This document shows, one piece after another, positions 1-8,848 of a stretch of 64,000 nt of DNA. The stretch comes from an uncultured Bacilli bacterium (GTDB lineage: Bacteria; Bacillota_I; Bacilli_A; RF39; UBA660). The position numbers and the translations under genes were made by a program. The notes under the pieces are model-generated. The model was not told the origin of the DNA. It ran no database searches and saw nothing but the letters and a program-made list of their open reading frames with translations. Each line of letters starts with the position of its first letter. Position 1 is the first letter of the stretch. Location of the stretch: the NCBI GenBank assembly GCA_934155185.1, contig CAKPGT010000004.1, forward strand, positions 1 to 64,000, given 5' to 3'.

Positions 1-298
1 ATTTTACAAGTATGATTATTGAAAGACTAAAGTGACCATTAGTATTTTTAGTGGTGCATTTAAAATTTCATTCGAATAAATAAAATTTTTACACATGAAA
101 GTTGCAATCAATGATAATTAAATGTTATAATAAGTTCACGTGATTGCGTAAGATGAAAATGCCAAGAATGCTCAATTGATGATGGTATAGTAATAACATT
201 ATATTAATAAAAATCATAATATAAATGATAAGAATAAAATCTTTTTTCATTACCAAGTATAGTATGATTTTTAAGAATAAAATATGGAGGAAATAAAA
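1..298. other. AT-rich stretch without a recognisable gene
   Basis: I see no convincing coding region here. The first about 30 bases could hold the tail of a gene entering from the left (frame 3 stays open until a TGA at 31-33), but it is too short to identify. The remainder is AT-rich spacer that should contain the promoter of the gene starting at 299; no clear -35/-10 pair stands out. Confidence 0.4.
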
Positions 299-1132
299 AT
301 GGGATTATTTGATATGTTTAAAAAGAAAAATATAAAGGCAAATAATAGTAATGTTAATGATGATGTAACTAACGCTGAAAAAGTTAAGACAATCCAGCCA
401 GAAATATATAAAACTATAATTATTAAATTAGATTCAAAAAGATTAGAAAATCCGGATTTAGATATACGATATGTACTTCCAGAAAAAATAGAAGAATTTA
501 CAGACAAAAAGGTGTTAGATAATGGTTATGATTATTTAACAAACACTGAAATTTTAATTTTTTTAAAAACTAATGAACTTGGACAAATTTGGTCAATTTT
601 TAAACTATTTAAAGAAGAAAAAATATGTGATAATGATCTATCAAAGTGTAGTGAAATGTATATTTCAAATGAAGAAAATGCAGATATAGATAAGTGCATA
701 AAAATTAATTATATATTGTTTCATAATGATATGAATAATTTAGATGATGTAGTAAATGTTACAGATGAAGAAATATGTAATATAGAGAGCAATTTAAATA
801 TTAAATTTCCAAAAAAACTAAGAGAGTTTTATAAAAAAAACAATGGAAAAAAGATTAAACCATTTGAACTCAATAACGATATTAAGCTATTTAAATTATT
901 TCCTTTAAAATATGGGACAAGTGTTGAATATCATAAAATTATTGAGCTTGATTGGCTTAAAGAAAATTTGATTCCATTAGGAAATGATGAAGTTGATGTT
1001 GAATTATATTGGAGTACAAAAGATTATAAGGTTTATAGAATTGATTCTGAATTGAAAGAAAATTTAGAAAATCCAGTCTTAGTTTATGGTAGTGTAGAAA
1101 ATTTAATTTCAAAATTAAAAATTAAAGAATAA
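299..1132 (+). CDS. SMI1/KNR4-like immunity-type protein
   Basis: A 277-residue soluble protein. The start at 299 is chosen because GGAGG at 286-290 lies 8 bases upstream; the ATG at 284 overlaps this ribosome site and is unlikely. The C-terminal half (about residues 160-277) resembles the SMI1/KNR4 superfamily: an acidic 'TDEEICNIESNLNIKFPKKL' segment, then an aromatic 'FYKKNNG' stretch, later 'LIPLGND' and a final helix. SMI1/KNR4 proteins in bacteria are mostly immunity proteins against contact-dependent or secreted polymorphic toxins. The N-terminal half is unrecognised. No toxin gene is adjacent, so this would be an orphan immunity gene. The assignment rests on motif pattern only and is moderate in strength. 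Confidence 0.6.
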   Translation: MGLFDMFKKKNIKANNSNVNDDVTNAEKVKTIQPEIYKTIIIKLDSKRLENPDLDIRYVLPEKIEEFTDKKVLDNGYDYLTNTEILIFLKTNELGQIWSIFKLFKEEKICDNDLSKCSEMYISNEENADIDKCIKINYILFHNDMNNLDDVVNVTDEEICNIESNLNIKFPKKLREFYKKNNGKKIKPFELNNDIKLFKLFPLKYGTSVEYHKIIELDWLKENLIPLGNDEVDVELYWSTKDYKVYRIDSELKENLENPVLVYGSVENLISKLKIKE

Positions 1133-1218
1133 ATTATGAAGTTTTAATAACTGATGAAATATAAAAATTGATAAAAACTAGTTTTATTCATTGATTTAAA
1201 AGTTATAAATTTAAAAAT

Positions 1219-1440
1219 TTGGTTGATAAAAAGATTTCATCGCTTGAAAATAGTATAATACCCGAATTAAAAAAAATAGCAGAAAAATTCGATGATCATA
1301 AAAAAATAATGTTTTTAACAATAAAAGTAGAAAAGAATGGTAATGTAAAAATAATATATAGAGATATAAAAGAAGGCAATAAACACCCTTTTGATGAAAG
1401 CTTTAAATATTTAAAATTAAATGAAAACGATAAAAAATAA
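1219..1440 (+). CDS. small hypothetical protein, possibly a gene fragment
   Basis: A 73-residue charged reading frame. The only available start is TTG at 1219, with no ribosome-binding site in front of it. The frame stays open back to about 1195 without an ATG, so this may be the surviving C-terminal part of a longer gene. It follows the SMI1/KNR4-like gene on the same strand and could be another immunity-gene remnant, but I recognise no family. Composition (Lys, Asp, Ile, Asn rich) matches the neighbours. Confidence 0.3.
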   Translation: MVDKKISSLENSIIPELKKIAEKFDDHKKIMFLTIKVEKNGNVKIIYRDIKEGNKHPFDESFKYLKLNENDKK

Positions 1441-1523
1441 TTTGTACTATTGTGGTTTCGTTTTCTATAATTTCATACTCACTATCATGTTAATCACATG
1501 GAATATCAATAATTCCGTGTAAA

Positions 1524-1649
1524 CTACTTTATCAAAATATTCTTTGTACTTTCATTTATAAAACATAAAGCCGATTTTATTTTTGTAGTAAGTTGTTCAA
1601 TATTTTTGCACTCATTATAACTTAATAAGCATATTACTATTTTCTTCAC
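1524..1649 (-). pseudogene. remnant of a family 2 glycosyltransferase N terminus
   Basis: On the minus strand a short frame begins with GTG at 1647-1649 and reads VKKIVICLLSYNECKNIEQ before ending at TAG 1524-1526 (41 residues). The pattern hydrophobic strand, then S-Y-N-E-x-x-N-I, is the typical first motif of GT2-family glycosyltransferases. The following DxD-containing part is missing, and no continuation in another frame is clear. The nearest GGAGG lies about 16 bases before the GTG, too far for good initiation. I read it as a decayed gene end next to the origin-proximal cluster; chance resemblance is possible. Confidence 0.35.
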
Positions 1650-1683
1650 TACTAGTTTCTACTAACCTCCATTTTTATTTTTA

Positions 1684-1717
1684 AAAAAGGTCTTGCTTTC
1701 GTAAACAAGACCTTTTT
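1684..1717 (-). terminator. terminator of the mnmG-rsmG transcript
   Basis: Perfect 12-bp stem (AAAAAGGTCTTG at 1684-1695 with CAAGACCTTTTT at 1706-1717) and a 10-base loop. Because both ends are A/T tracts it can act in both directions: it ends leftward transcription about 95 bases after rsmG and could also stop rightward transcription from the accessory genes. Confidence 0.85.
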
Positions 1718-1811
1718 AACTTAACTATATAATACAATTATTGTTCCTGTACAAGCAAACAAATATAAAATGTAGGCAATATATTGCTAATTCTGCTTTA
1801 TTTGCCAGGCT

Positions 1812-2516
1812 TCAATCAATTTGAGCTTTCTTAATTTCACTATATTTACGTGGATATTTAACATTCGTACAGCTTAATTTTTCAATCAAGATTAATGTTC
1901 TTTCGCATTCATTATTATATAGTTTGAATTCAATGGTTTTTCTTATAACCCCTCCTAGCGTTTTTATAGCTTTAGAGGCTAATTTTATCTCATCTTTTGC
2001 ATCTGCTTTCATTGGAATAAAATACCCGCCTACTTTTACAAGAGGAATACATAATTCTGATAATACAGAAAGATTTGCAACAGCTCTTGAAGTTACTATA
2101 TCAAACGATTCTCTATTGCATTTAGCAAAATCTTCTGCCCTTTCATGAATAGCAACTACATCTTTTAAATTTAATTTTTTTATTACATTATTTAGAAAAA
2201 CAATTCTTTTATTTAATGAATCAACTAACGTAACTTTTAATTTTGGAAATACTATCTTTAATACTAATCCTGGAAATCCTGCGCCTGTTCCTACGTCAAG
2301 GAGCGACTCATTATTTAATTTAACTGCTTTTATAATTGTTAAACTATCATAAAAATGCTTTAAATAAACATCATTTTTTTCTGTTATTCTAGTTAGATTA
2401 GTATATTTATTATAGTCTACTAACATTTCATAATATATTTCTAAATCATTTAAGATTTTATCATTTAAATCCATATCAAGTTCTTTTAAAGCGTTTATAA
2501 ATTCTTCTTTATTCAT
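1812..2516 (-). CDS. rsmG: 16S rRNA (guanine527-N7) methyltransferase RsmG
   Basis: 234 residues, the usual length for RsmG (GidB), which methylates N7 of G527 in 16S rRNA using S-adenosylmethionine. The SAM-binding motif 'LLDVGTGAGFPGLVLKI' is around residues 68-84, followed by 'VTLVDSLNKRIVFL' and the family-typical 'VTSRAVA' near 140. The ATG at 2514-2516 is preceded by AGAGGT. It overlaps the end of mnmG by 8 bases, so the two are co-translated. Loss of RsmG in other bacteria gives low-level streptomycin resistance. In many Firmicutes this gene is followed by noc/parA/parB, which are absent here. Confidence 0.96.
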   Translation of the reverse strand: MNKEEFINALKELDMDLNDKILNDLEIYYEMLVDYNKYTNLTRITEKNDVYLKHFYDSLTIIKAVKLNNESLLDVGTGAGFPGLVLKIVFPKLKVTLVDSLNKRIVFLNNVIKKLNLKDVVAIHERAEDFAKCNRESFDIVTSRAVANLSVLSELCIPLVKVGGYFIPMKADAKDEIKLASKAIKTLGGVIRKTIEFKLYNNECERTLILIEKLSCTNVKYPRKYSEIKKAQID

Positions 2517-4323
2517 TGTAATACCTCTTTAAATATACCATTAATATTGCTATATCAGATGGATTAACACCGCTTATTCTTGTTGCTTGATCAATCGTTC
2601 TTGGCCTTACTTTTTCAAGCTTTTTCCTTGCTTCAGTTGCTAAATTATCTACCTTTTGATAATCTATATCATCTGGAATTTGCTTTTTACCAAGCTTAAT
2701 CATTTTTTCCGCTTCTTTTTTAGCTTTACTTATATATCCATCATATTTATGATTAATTTCTACTTGCTCTAAAGCTTCCTTGCTATAATCTTTACTCATC
2801 TTATCTACATAATTCATTATTTTAACTTCTGGTCTTTTTAAATAATCTGATAAATTACATTTTTCCTGTGGAAAAGTTATTTTTTTTATTTCTTCTTCTA
2901 TTTCTTCTATTTCCTTTATCTTATATATTAATTTATTATGTCTTTCTTCACTTAACAAACCTATTTCGTAAGCTTTTTCACTTAATCTTAAATCTGCATT
3001 ATCACTTCTTAAAAGCAGTCTAAATTCTGCTCTTGAAGTTAGAAGTCTATATGGCTCTATCGTTCCTTTTGTTACTAAATCATCTATTAAAACACCAATA
3101 TATGCATCACTTCTTGATAATATTAATGGCTCCTTATTATCTAGTTTTAGACTAGCATTAATACCTGCAATTATTCCCTGACCTGCAGCTTCTTCGTAAC
3201 CTGATGTACCATTTATTTGCCCAGCAGTAAACAAATTTTCTATTAATTTTGTTTCTAGTGAAGGTTTAAGCTGTAAAGGGTCTATTGCATCATATTCTAT
3301 CGCATATGCATACCTTAATATCTTAGCATGTTCTAGTCCCTTTAGTGAATGAACCATATCCTCTTGAACATCATGCGGCATTGAGGTTGAAAATCCTTGC
3401 AAGTATATATCGTCATAATACATGCTTTCTGGCTCTAAAAATAATTGATGCCTTTCTTTATCTTTAAAACGAACTACTTTATCTTCTATTGAAGGACAAT
3501 ACCTAGGCCCAGTTCCAAGCTTTTCATAAAATCCACCATACATTGCCGATTTATCTAAATTATCCATAATTATTTTATGTGTTTTTAAATTTGTATAAGT
3601 TAAGTAGCATGGTTCCTGATTTTTATAATCATAGTACGCTATATCATCAAAACTAAAAGTTAATTTTTCGTTATCTCCGTCTTCTCGTGATAGCTCACTA
3701 AAATCTATTGACGCTCTTTCTATTCTAGGAGGTGTGCCAGTTTTTAATCTTAGTAATTTAAATCCTAATTTGCTTAAATTATCACTTAAAAAATTAGCTC
3801 TTTTTTCGCCATGAGGTCCCTCAGGCATTCTTTTATCTCCTACCAATATATCTGATTTTAAATACGTACCAGTTGTTAATATGCAAGCATCACAGAAAAT
3901 TGTTTCATTATCTTCAGTTGTTATTCCTACTACCTTTTTATTTTCTACTATTAAATCCTTAACAATAGCTTCCTTAATAACTAAATTTGGTGTATTTCTA
4001 AGTGTTTTTAACATTTCTTTTTTATAAGTTACCTTATCAGCCTGACTTCTTAGACTTCTAACAGCAGGTCCTTTAGAACGATTTAGCATTTTTATCTGAA
4101 AAAGTGTTTTGTCAGCATTTCGTCCCATTTCTCCGCCTAATGCATCTATTTCTCTTACAACAATTCCCTTTGCACTTCCGCCAATTGATGGATTACAAGG
4201 CATATCCGCTATATTTTCTATATTAATTGTAATAATCATGGTTTTCTTACCCATTCTAGCCGCTGCAAGTGCTGCCTCACAACCCGCGTGTCCTGCTCCA
4301 ACAACTATAACATCATATTTCAT
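2509..4323 (-). CDS. mnmG: tRNA uridine-5-carboxymethylaminomethyl modification enzyme MnmG
   Basis: 604 residues with start at 4323, where AAGGTG precedes the ATG by 6 bases; an in-frame upstream start would add 11 residues without a ribosome site. The N-terminal FAD-binding motif 'VIVVGAGHAGCEAA' and the conserved 'PCNPSIGG' segment are clear, as is the C-terminal 'RTIDQATRISGVNPSDIAIL' region. With MnmE (next gene cluster) it installs the cmnm5 modification on U34 of several tRNAs, using FAD, GTP and a folate one-carbon unit. The DUF1016 nuclease gene now lies between mnmE and mnmG, which are usually adjacent. Confidence 0.97.
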   Translation of the reverse strand: MKYDVIVVGAGHAGCEAALAAARMGKKTMIITINIENIADMPCNPSIGGSAKGIVVREIDALGGEMGRNADKTLFQIKMLNRSKGPAVRSLRSQADKVTYKKEMLKTLRNTPNLVIKEAIVKDLIVENKKVVGITTEDNETIFCDACILTTGTYLKSDILVGDKRMPEGPHGEKRANFLSDNLSKLGFKLLRLKTGTPPRIERASIDFSELSREDGDNEKLTFSFDDIAYYDYKNQEPCYLTYTNLKTHKIIMDNLDKSAMYGGFYEKLGTGPRYCPSIEDKVVRFKDKERHQLFLEPESMYYDDIYLQGFSTSMPHDVQEDMVHSLKGLEHAKILRYAYAIEYDAIDPLQLKPSLETKLIENLFTAGQINGTSGYEEAAGQGIIAGINASLKLDNKEPLILSRSDAYIGVLIDDLVTKGTIEPYRLLTSRAEFRLLLRSDNADLRLSEKAYEIGLLSEERHNKLIYKIKEIEEIEEEIKKITFPQEKCNLSDYLKRPEVKIMNYVDKMSKDYSKEALEQVEINHKYDGYISKAKKEAEKMIKLGKKQIPDDIDYQKVDNLATEARKKLEKVRPRTIDQATRISGVNPSDIAILMVYLKRYYNE

Positions 4324-4347
4324 ATAAACACCTTCATTTCTTTTGGT

Positions 4348-4376
4348 ATTATACAATAATACTGTAAAAAAGTTAA
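4348..4376 (-). promoter_or_regulatory. promoter of mnmG-rsmG
   Basis: Minus-strand -35 TTAACT (4371-4376) and -10 TATAAT (4348-4353) separated by 17 bases, ending 25 bases upstream of the mnmG ATG. This is a sigma-A type match. Confidence 0.7.
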
Positions 4377-4393
4377 TTAGTTATTAAAAACTT

Positions 4394-5311
4394 TTATATA
4401 ACTTTTTCTAAATCGTAGCTAATTAAGTAAACTCCATCATCATTTATATAACTAAATATAAAATTATCATTTCTTTTAGATATAATTAAACCTATACTTT
4501 TGTTATGATGTTTCTTTTTTAAAGTACTATCTATTATTTTTCTATATAACTGAATTTGGCTTATATCTTTATAATTAGTACTATTTAATTTTAATTCTAC
4601 AGGAATATAACAATTCAAATTAATATTAAACAAAAGAATATCAACATAGAAATTCTTACCATAATAAGTTAATTTATATTCACTTCCTGCATATAAAAAT
4701 CCTGAACCTATCTGAAGAAAAAAGTCCCTTAATTCATTTAATATATATTTTTTAAGTATCTTCTCGCTTATATGCTTATCTTTTGGAGATTTTATTATTA
4801 TTGGGTCTAAAATCATATCTTTTAAACTATAATTAATCTCTTCTTTTGAACTTATTACTTTTATATTGTTTTTATCAGTGTAAGATAACCTATCATATGC
4901 TTTTTCCTTTATTAGCTTTGTAAGTTCCCTTTTAGATAGATTATTTAAAATACATTGATTTATGTAATAATTTCTTTCGTTCTCATTTTTTATTGGTAAT
5001 AATAAAGTCCAATTTGTCCAAGTCAATTGGTCAACCACTGGCTGACTTTTCTGTATAATATAAAACTTTCTCATGTTCTTTAAATTAGTAGTAGAATATC
5101 CTTTACCATAATCTTTCATTAACTTACTTGACCATTTCTTTATTAACATATCCCCATACTTAGTTTTATTTTCTCCTCCTTGCGCCTCTACAAGTAACTT
5201 ACCTATTTCATAATACGTTTTCAATTTATCATTATTTTCACTAAGTCTTCTTACACCATCCTTTACTTCTTTATTTTCTATTAATTCTTTTATTTCTTCA
5301 AAATAATTCAT
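4394..5311 (-). CDS. DUF1016 / YhcG-type PD-(D/E)XK nuclease-domain protein
   Basis: 305 residues, starting at 5311 after GGGAGA; a TTG five codons upstream is less likely. The N-terminal half is the DUF1016 helical domain ('YYEIGKLLVEAQGG' near residue 40, 'KWSSKLMKDYGKGYSTTNLK', 'QLTWTNWTLLLPI'). The C-terminal half has the nuclease core: 'GSGFLYAGSEY', 'NFYVDILLFN' with the catalytic Asp, and 'YIPVELKL' with the E-x-K pair. YhcG-like proteins are accessory genes often found near restriction systems; the biological role is not settled. The gene sits alone between mnmE and mnmG with a terminator upstream, so it looks like an insertion into a conserved housekeeping pair. Confidence 0.85.
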   Translation of the reverse strand: MNYFEEIKELIENKEVKDGVRRLSENNDKLKTYYEIGKLLVEAQGGENKTKYGDMLIKKWSSKLMKDYGKGYSTTNLKNMRKFYIIQKSQPVVDQLTWTNWTLLLPIKNENERNYYINQCILNNLSKRELTKLIKEKAYDRLSYTDKNNIKVISSKEEINYSLKDMILDPIIIKSPKDKHISEKILKKYILNELRDFFLQIGSGFLYAGSEYKLTYYGKNFYVDILLFNINLNCYIPVELKLNSTNYKDISQIQLYRKIIDSTLKKKHHNKSIGLIISKRNDNFIFSYINDDGVYLISYDLEKVI

Positions 5312-5385
5312 AACTTCTCCCTTCAAATTCTTATATTTTATATATTAAATTTGAAAAAAAGCTCACATTTTGACATATATAATAA

Positions 5386-5409
5386 AAACTTGGTATAAAA
5401 TCCAAGTTT
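5386..5409 (-). terminator. terminator after mnmE
   Basis: Stem AAACTTGG / CCAAGTTT (5386-5393 with 5402-5409) and an 8-base loop, followed on the minus strand by a T tract. It lies just after the mnmE stop and separates mnmE from the DUF1016 gene. Confidence 0.8.
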
Positions 5410-5420
5410 CAACGAATATA

Positions 5421-6764
5421 TTATTTTCCTAAGCAAAATCTGCTAAATAAGTTGTCAACTAATTCTTCAGTATAATTAGCTCCTATTATATCTCCTAGTT
5501 TTTCCCATACTAATTTCAAATCTATTTCTATCATGTCTATTTCTCTTTCTTCTTCCACACCAGCAATCACATCATCTAAAGATTTTATAGCGGACTTAAC
5601 TAGTGCTATTTGTCTTGCGTTTGTAAAATAAGTTAAGTTCTTATTTAAAAATGCACCTACATTAAATAAATCCTTTATTTTATCTTTAATATCATCTATG
5701 CCTTCATTATTTTTTGCACTTACTTTGATATATTTTCCGTTATAATCATTAACACTTTTTAAATCTTCTTTATTCATTATAATTATTCTTTTTTTATCTT
5801 TAGTTTTATCAAGTAAAAACTTATCTTCTTCTGATAATTCTTCTGATGCATCTAAGACAAGTAAAACAAGTTCTGCTTCATCTATTAAGCTAAGGCTTTT
5901 TTCTATACCTATTTTTTCAACTGTATCATTTGATTTTCTAACACCTGCAGTATCAATTAAATTAAGCTTTACCCCTCCTACTATAATACTTCCTTCAACT
6001 ATATCTCTAGTGGTTCCTTTAACGTCTGTAACTATTGCTTTTTCTTCCTCTAATAAAGCATTTAATAAACTTGATTTACCTACGTTTGGCTTACCTAATA
6101 TAACTGTTTTAATGCCATCTTTTAAGATTTTACCGTCATAAGATAACTTTAAGATTTTACTTAATTCATCTTTCATCTGACCTACTTCACTTTTAATTTT
6201 ATTAATAGTTACAACTTCTATATCCTCATACTCTGGATAGTCGATATTAACTTCTATGTTAGATATCAAACCAACTATTTTGTCTCTTAATTCTACAATT
6301 AGCTTTGAAACATTTCCAGATAATTCATTAATTGCCATCCTACGAGTTAACTCTGTCTCAGAATTTATTAAATCCATAACTCCTTCAGATTCTGTTAAAT
6401 CTATTCTACCATTTAGAAAAGCCCTTTTAGTAAATTCACCTGGTTCTGCAAGTCTGCACCCCAAAAGAAGTAATATTTCCATTATTTTATTAACAACTGC
6501 AATAGACCCATGTGTATTTATCTCTATTATATCTTCTTTAGTATAAGTCTTAGGTGCCTTCATAATTGATAATAAAACCTCATCTATTATTTCATCATCA
6601 TAAACTATATGTCCATAATTTATAGTATGACTTAATGCCTTTTCTAAATCTTTACCATCAAATAAAGGATTAACTATTTTTATAGCATCATCACCAGAGA
6701 CTCTAATAATAGATATTGCACCCTCCCCCAATGCTGTTGATATAGCAACTATTGTATCATTCAC
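5421..6764 (-). CDS. mnmE: tRNA modification GTPase MnmE
   Basis: 447 residues. Order of domains: folate-binding N-terminal domain (1-118), helical domain, and an inserted G domain with G1 'GKPNVGKS' near residue 225, G2 region 'GTTRDIVEG', G3 'DTAG' and G4 'NKED'. The C terminus is the invariant F-C-L-G-K, with the Cys that marks the family. It works as a complex with MnmG on tRNA U34. The ATG at 6764 is preceded by AAGGAAGTGA at a rather long distance. Transcription from upstream is probably cut by the terminator at 6818-6837, so a separate promoter in 6765-6817 is expected. Confidence 0.97.
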   Translation of the reverse strand: MNDTIVAISTALGEGAISIIRVSGDDAIKIVNPLFDGKDLEKALSHTINYGHIVYDDEIIDEVLLSIMKAPKTYTKEDIIEINTHGSIAVVNKIMEILLLLGCRLAEPGEFTKRAFLNGRIDLTESEGVMDLINSETELTRRMAINELSGNVSKLIVELRDKIVGLISNIEVNIDYPEYEDIEVVTINKIKSEVGQMKDELSKILKLSYDGKILKDGIKTVILGKPNVGKSSLLNALLEEEKAIVTDVKGTTRDIVEGSIIVGGVKLNLIDTAGVRKSNDTVEKIGIEKSLSLIDEAELVLLVLDASEELSEEDKFLLDKTKDKKRIIIMNKEDLKSVNDYNGKYIKVSAKNNEGIDDIKDKIKDLFNVGAFLNKNLTYFTNARQIALVKSAIKSLDDVIAGVEEEREIDMIEIDLKLVWEKLGDIIGANYTEELVDNLFSRFCLGK

Positions 6765-6817
6765 GACTAATCACTTCCTTTTGTTAAAAGTATTATAACA
6801 TACATATATAAAAAAAA

Positions 6818-6837
6818 GAGAAATATTTCTATTTCTC
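6818..6837 (-). terminator. terminator overlapping the jag stop
   Basis: Stem GAGAAATA / TATTTCTC (6818-6825 with 6830-6837) with a 4-base loop and a run of seven T on the minus strand at 6811-6817. The stem contains the jag stop codon. It ends the rpmH-rnpA-yidC-jag transcript. Confidence 0.85.
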
Positions 6838-7449
6838 CACAGGCTTAATAACAACGTATCTATTTGGCTCTTCACCTTCACTAATTGTTGTTACTCCTTT
6901 AAAATCAGTTAATCTATTATGAACTAGTCTTCTTTCATATGAATTCATTCTATCCATTTTAACTTCAATTCCAGTTTTAACAACATCCTTAGCAAGTTTT
7001 ACTGCTAATCTTTCAATGTTTTTTTGTTGTTTTTCTTTATAATCATTTGCATCTAATATTATATTTACCTTGATGCCATTTTTCTTAACAGATTGTCTTA
7101 ATAAATCTTGAAGCGAAGACATTGTTCTTCCGTTTTTACCTATTAATATTGAACTATTATCAGATAACATGTTTACTTTTATAAAGTTTTCTTTTTTTAT
7201 TATTTCTAGCTCTGCGTCTATTCCCATCAAGTTAGTTACTTCTTTTAAGTAAGATTTAATATACTCTAATAAGTCTTCCTTTAAAACAACAGTAACTAAA
7301 TATTTTTTTGATTTAAATAAACTACCTGATACTGTTTCATTAATATCATAATAAACTTCTTCTTTTGATGCATTTAATTCACTTAATGCTTTGTTTAAAA
7401 CCTCTGTTTCGTTTTTTCCTTCATAACTATACTTTTTTAACTTTTGCAC
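6829..7449 (-). CDS. jag: RNA-binding protein Jag (KhpB)
   Basis: 206 residues with the three expected parts: Jag_N domain (about 1-50, 'YEGKNETEVLNKAL'), a KH domain with the 'IGKNGRTMSSLQDLL' loop near 105-120, and a C-terminal R3H domain ('YERRLVHNRLTDF'). GTG start at 7449 with AGAGGT 6 bases upstream. It overlaps yidC by 23 bases. Jag/KhpB forms an RNA-binding complex with KhpA and affects cell division and elongation in streptococci; in Bacillus the same gene pair is spoIIIJ-jag. Confidence 0.93.
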   Translation of the reverse strand: MQKLKKYSYEGKNETEVLNKALSELNASKEEVYYDINETVSGSLFKSKKYLVTVVLKEDLLEYIKSYLKEVTNLMGIDAELEIIKKENFIKVNMLSDNSSILIGKNGRTMSSLQDLLRQSVKKNGIKVNIILDANDYKEKQQKNIERLAVKLAKDVVKTGIEVKMDRMNSYERRLVHNRLTDFKGVTTISEGEEPNRYVVIKPVEK

Positions 7450-8413
7450 TGTTAGTACCTCTTTTCACTAATAAATTTTGAAAAATAGTAAATAAACTTG
7501 AAGTTATCCAATATAATCCAATTGCTGTTGATAATTGTAAAGAACTAATAGTAATTATTACAACCATCATATTCATCATCATCTTAGTTGAACCTGCAGC
7601 TGGGTTTGATGAATCTGTCACTTGAGTTCCATTTAATTTTAATGAGAAAAGTGTTACCACAAATACAATTATTGAAATTATTAAGTACCAAAATTTTCCA
7701 TTTGATAAAGCAAACCAAGGTGTTGTACCAAGTTGTAATCCTAAAAAGTTACCTTCAAATATAGCTGGTGTCCTATTTATTGCTTCTAAAAATGCAACAA
7801 ATAGTGGTAACTGAATAATAGCAATTAAACATCCAGAAAATAATGATATATCGTATTTTTTATAAATTGCCATTGTTTCTTGATATTTTTGCATCATAGC
7901 TTGTTGATCATCCATCTTATTACCATACTTTTTCTCTAACCTTTGAAGTTCTGGCTGTGCTTTCTTTAAGTTTTCAGACTGCATAGCACTCTTTTTAGTT
8001 ACTGGATAAAGTATTAACCTTATTGCAATACCAGCAAGTATTACTGCAAGACCAAAATTTTTAACCAAATAGCCTAATTTAAGAATTATCCAAGCAAGTG
8101 GCTTTATAAAAATATTATCCCATAATCCTTCGCTTGCTTTTATAGTTGGTTTAAAGTCCTTACAATCTACTAATTTATCTGTATCTACTTTATTCTTTTT
8201 ATAAATATCTACTAACTCTTTTTCAGTAGGCTTACATATTATATTTTTCGTTAATGACTGCCCTGTTGCATTGTCACCCTTATCATATCTTACTACTTCT
8301 TTTACTTTCTTTCCCTTGTTATTAGTTTTTTGAACCACTAACTGTTTAGTACAGCCCGTAAGCATAACAGCTAGAAAGAATACTAAAAAAACCTTACCTA
8401 TTTTTTTCTTCAT
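7427..8413 (-). CDS. yidC: membrane protein insertase YidC (SpoIIIJ/OxaA type lipoprotein)
   Basis: 328 residues. A lipoprotein signal peptide ends in 'LAVMLTGC', so Cys21 is the predicted lipidated residue. The YidC/Oxa1 core follows, with a first membrane helix near 120-140, the cytoplasmic 'LQRLEKKYG...QAMMQKYQE' coiled region, and four more membrane helices. It inserts and folds membrane proteins alone or with SecYEG. In Bacillus the SpoIIIJ paralogue is also needed in sporulation. The start overlaps rnpA by 20 bases; the Shine-Dalgarno is GAAGGGAAG. Confidence 0.95.
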   Translation of the reverse strand: MKKKIGKVFLVFFLAVMLTGCTKQLVVQKTNNKGKKVKEVVRYDKGDNATGQSLTKNIICKPTEKELVDIYKKNKVDTDKLVDCKDFKPTIKASEGLWDNIFIKPLAWIILKLGYLVKNFGLAVILAGIAIRLILYPVTKKSAMQSENLKKAQPELQRLEKKYGNKMDDQQAMMQKYQETMAIYKKYDISLFSGCLIAIIQLPLFVAFLEAINRTPAIFEGNFLGLQLGTTPWFALSNGKFWYLIISIIVFVVTLFSLKLNGTQVTDSSNPAAGSTKMMMNMMVVIITISSLQLSTAIGLYWITSSLFTIFQNLLVKRGTNSAKVKKV

Positions 8414-8753
8414 TATTATTTTTCTTCCCTTCAGTTATTTTTGATAAAGCACTAACTAGTTCTTCTTTTAGCTCTAAAAAAGAAGAATCTGTTACACTTT
8501 TTCTAAGTACAATTATATAATCTTTACTAGAAAATTGCAATTGACTTTTATCAATTATGTCCTTTACCCTTCTCTTATACTTATTTCTGGTAACGGCATT
8601 ACCTACTTTCTTAGAAACACAAATACCAAATCTATATCTAGGCAAATCATTATCATTAATATATATATATGCATACTTGCATACTACTTGGTTCCTTTTT
8701 TTAAACGCACTATCAAAATCTTTTTTTTCCTTAACTATGTTAACTTTTTTCAT
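8394..8753 (-). CDS. rnpA: ribonuclease P protein component RnpA
   Basis: 119 residues from the ATG at 8753, which follows AGGAG by about 10 bases; a TTG seven codons upstream overlaps that ribosome site. The RNase P signature is visible: 'RYRFGICVSKKVGNAVTRNKYKRR' is split here as RYRFGICVSKK then VGNAVTRNKYKRR, the basic RNA-contacting helix. It assists the catalytic RNA in 5' processing of tRNA precursors. It lies between rpmH and yidC as in most bacteria. Confidence 0.96.
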   Translation of the reverse strand: MKKVNIVKEKKDFDSAFKKRNQVVCKYAYIYINDNDLPRYRFGICVSKKVGNAVTRNKYKRRVKDIIDKSQLQFSSKDYIIVLRKSVTDSSFLELKEELVSALSKITEGKKNNNEEKNR

Positions 8754-8825
8754 TAATGTTAAAACTCCTTCCAATAACTAATTATACACAATAAATCAAT
8801 TTAATGCATTAGTTAATACAAAAAA

Positions 8826-8847
8826 ACCACTTACATAAATAAGTGGT
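8826..8847 (-). terminator. hairpin between rpmH and rnpA (attenuating terminator)
   Basis: Stem ACCACTTA / TAAGTGGT (8826-8833 with 8840-8847), loop of six, followed on the minus strand by a T7 run. It overlaps the end of rpmH and should reduce read-through into rnpA, keeping L34 mRNA more abundant than rnpA mRNA. Confidence 0.8.
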
Positions 8848-8848
8848 A

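Noticed and set aside
130..150. TTCACGTGA core resembling a parS site
   Set aside because: Only the central 9 bases fit; the outer arms do not match TGTTTCACGTGAAACA, so it is probably chance.
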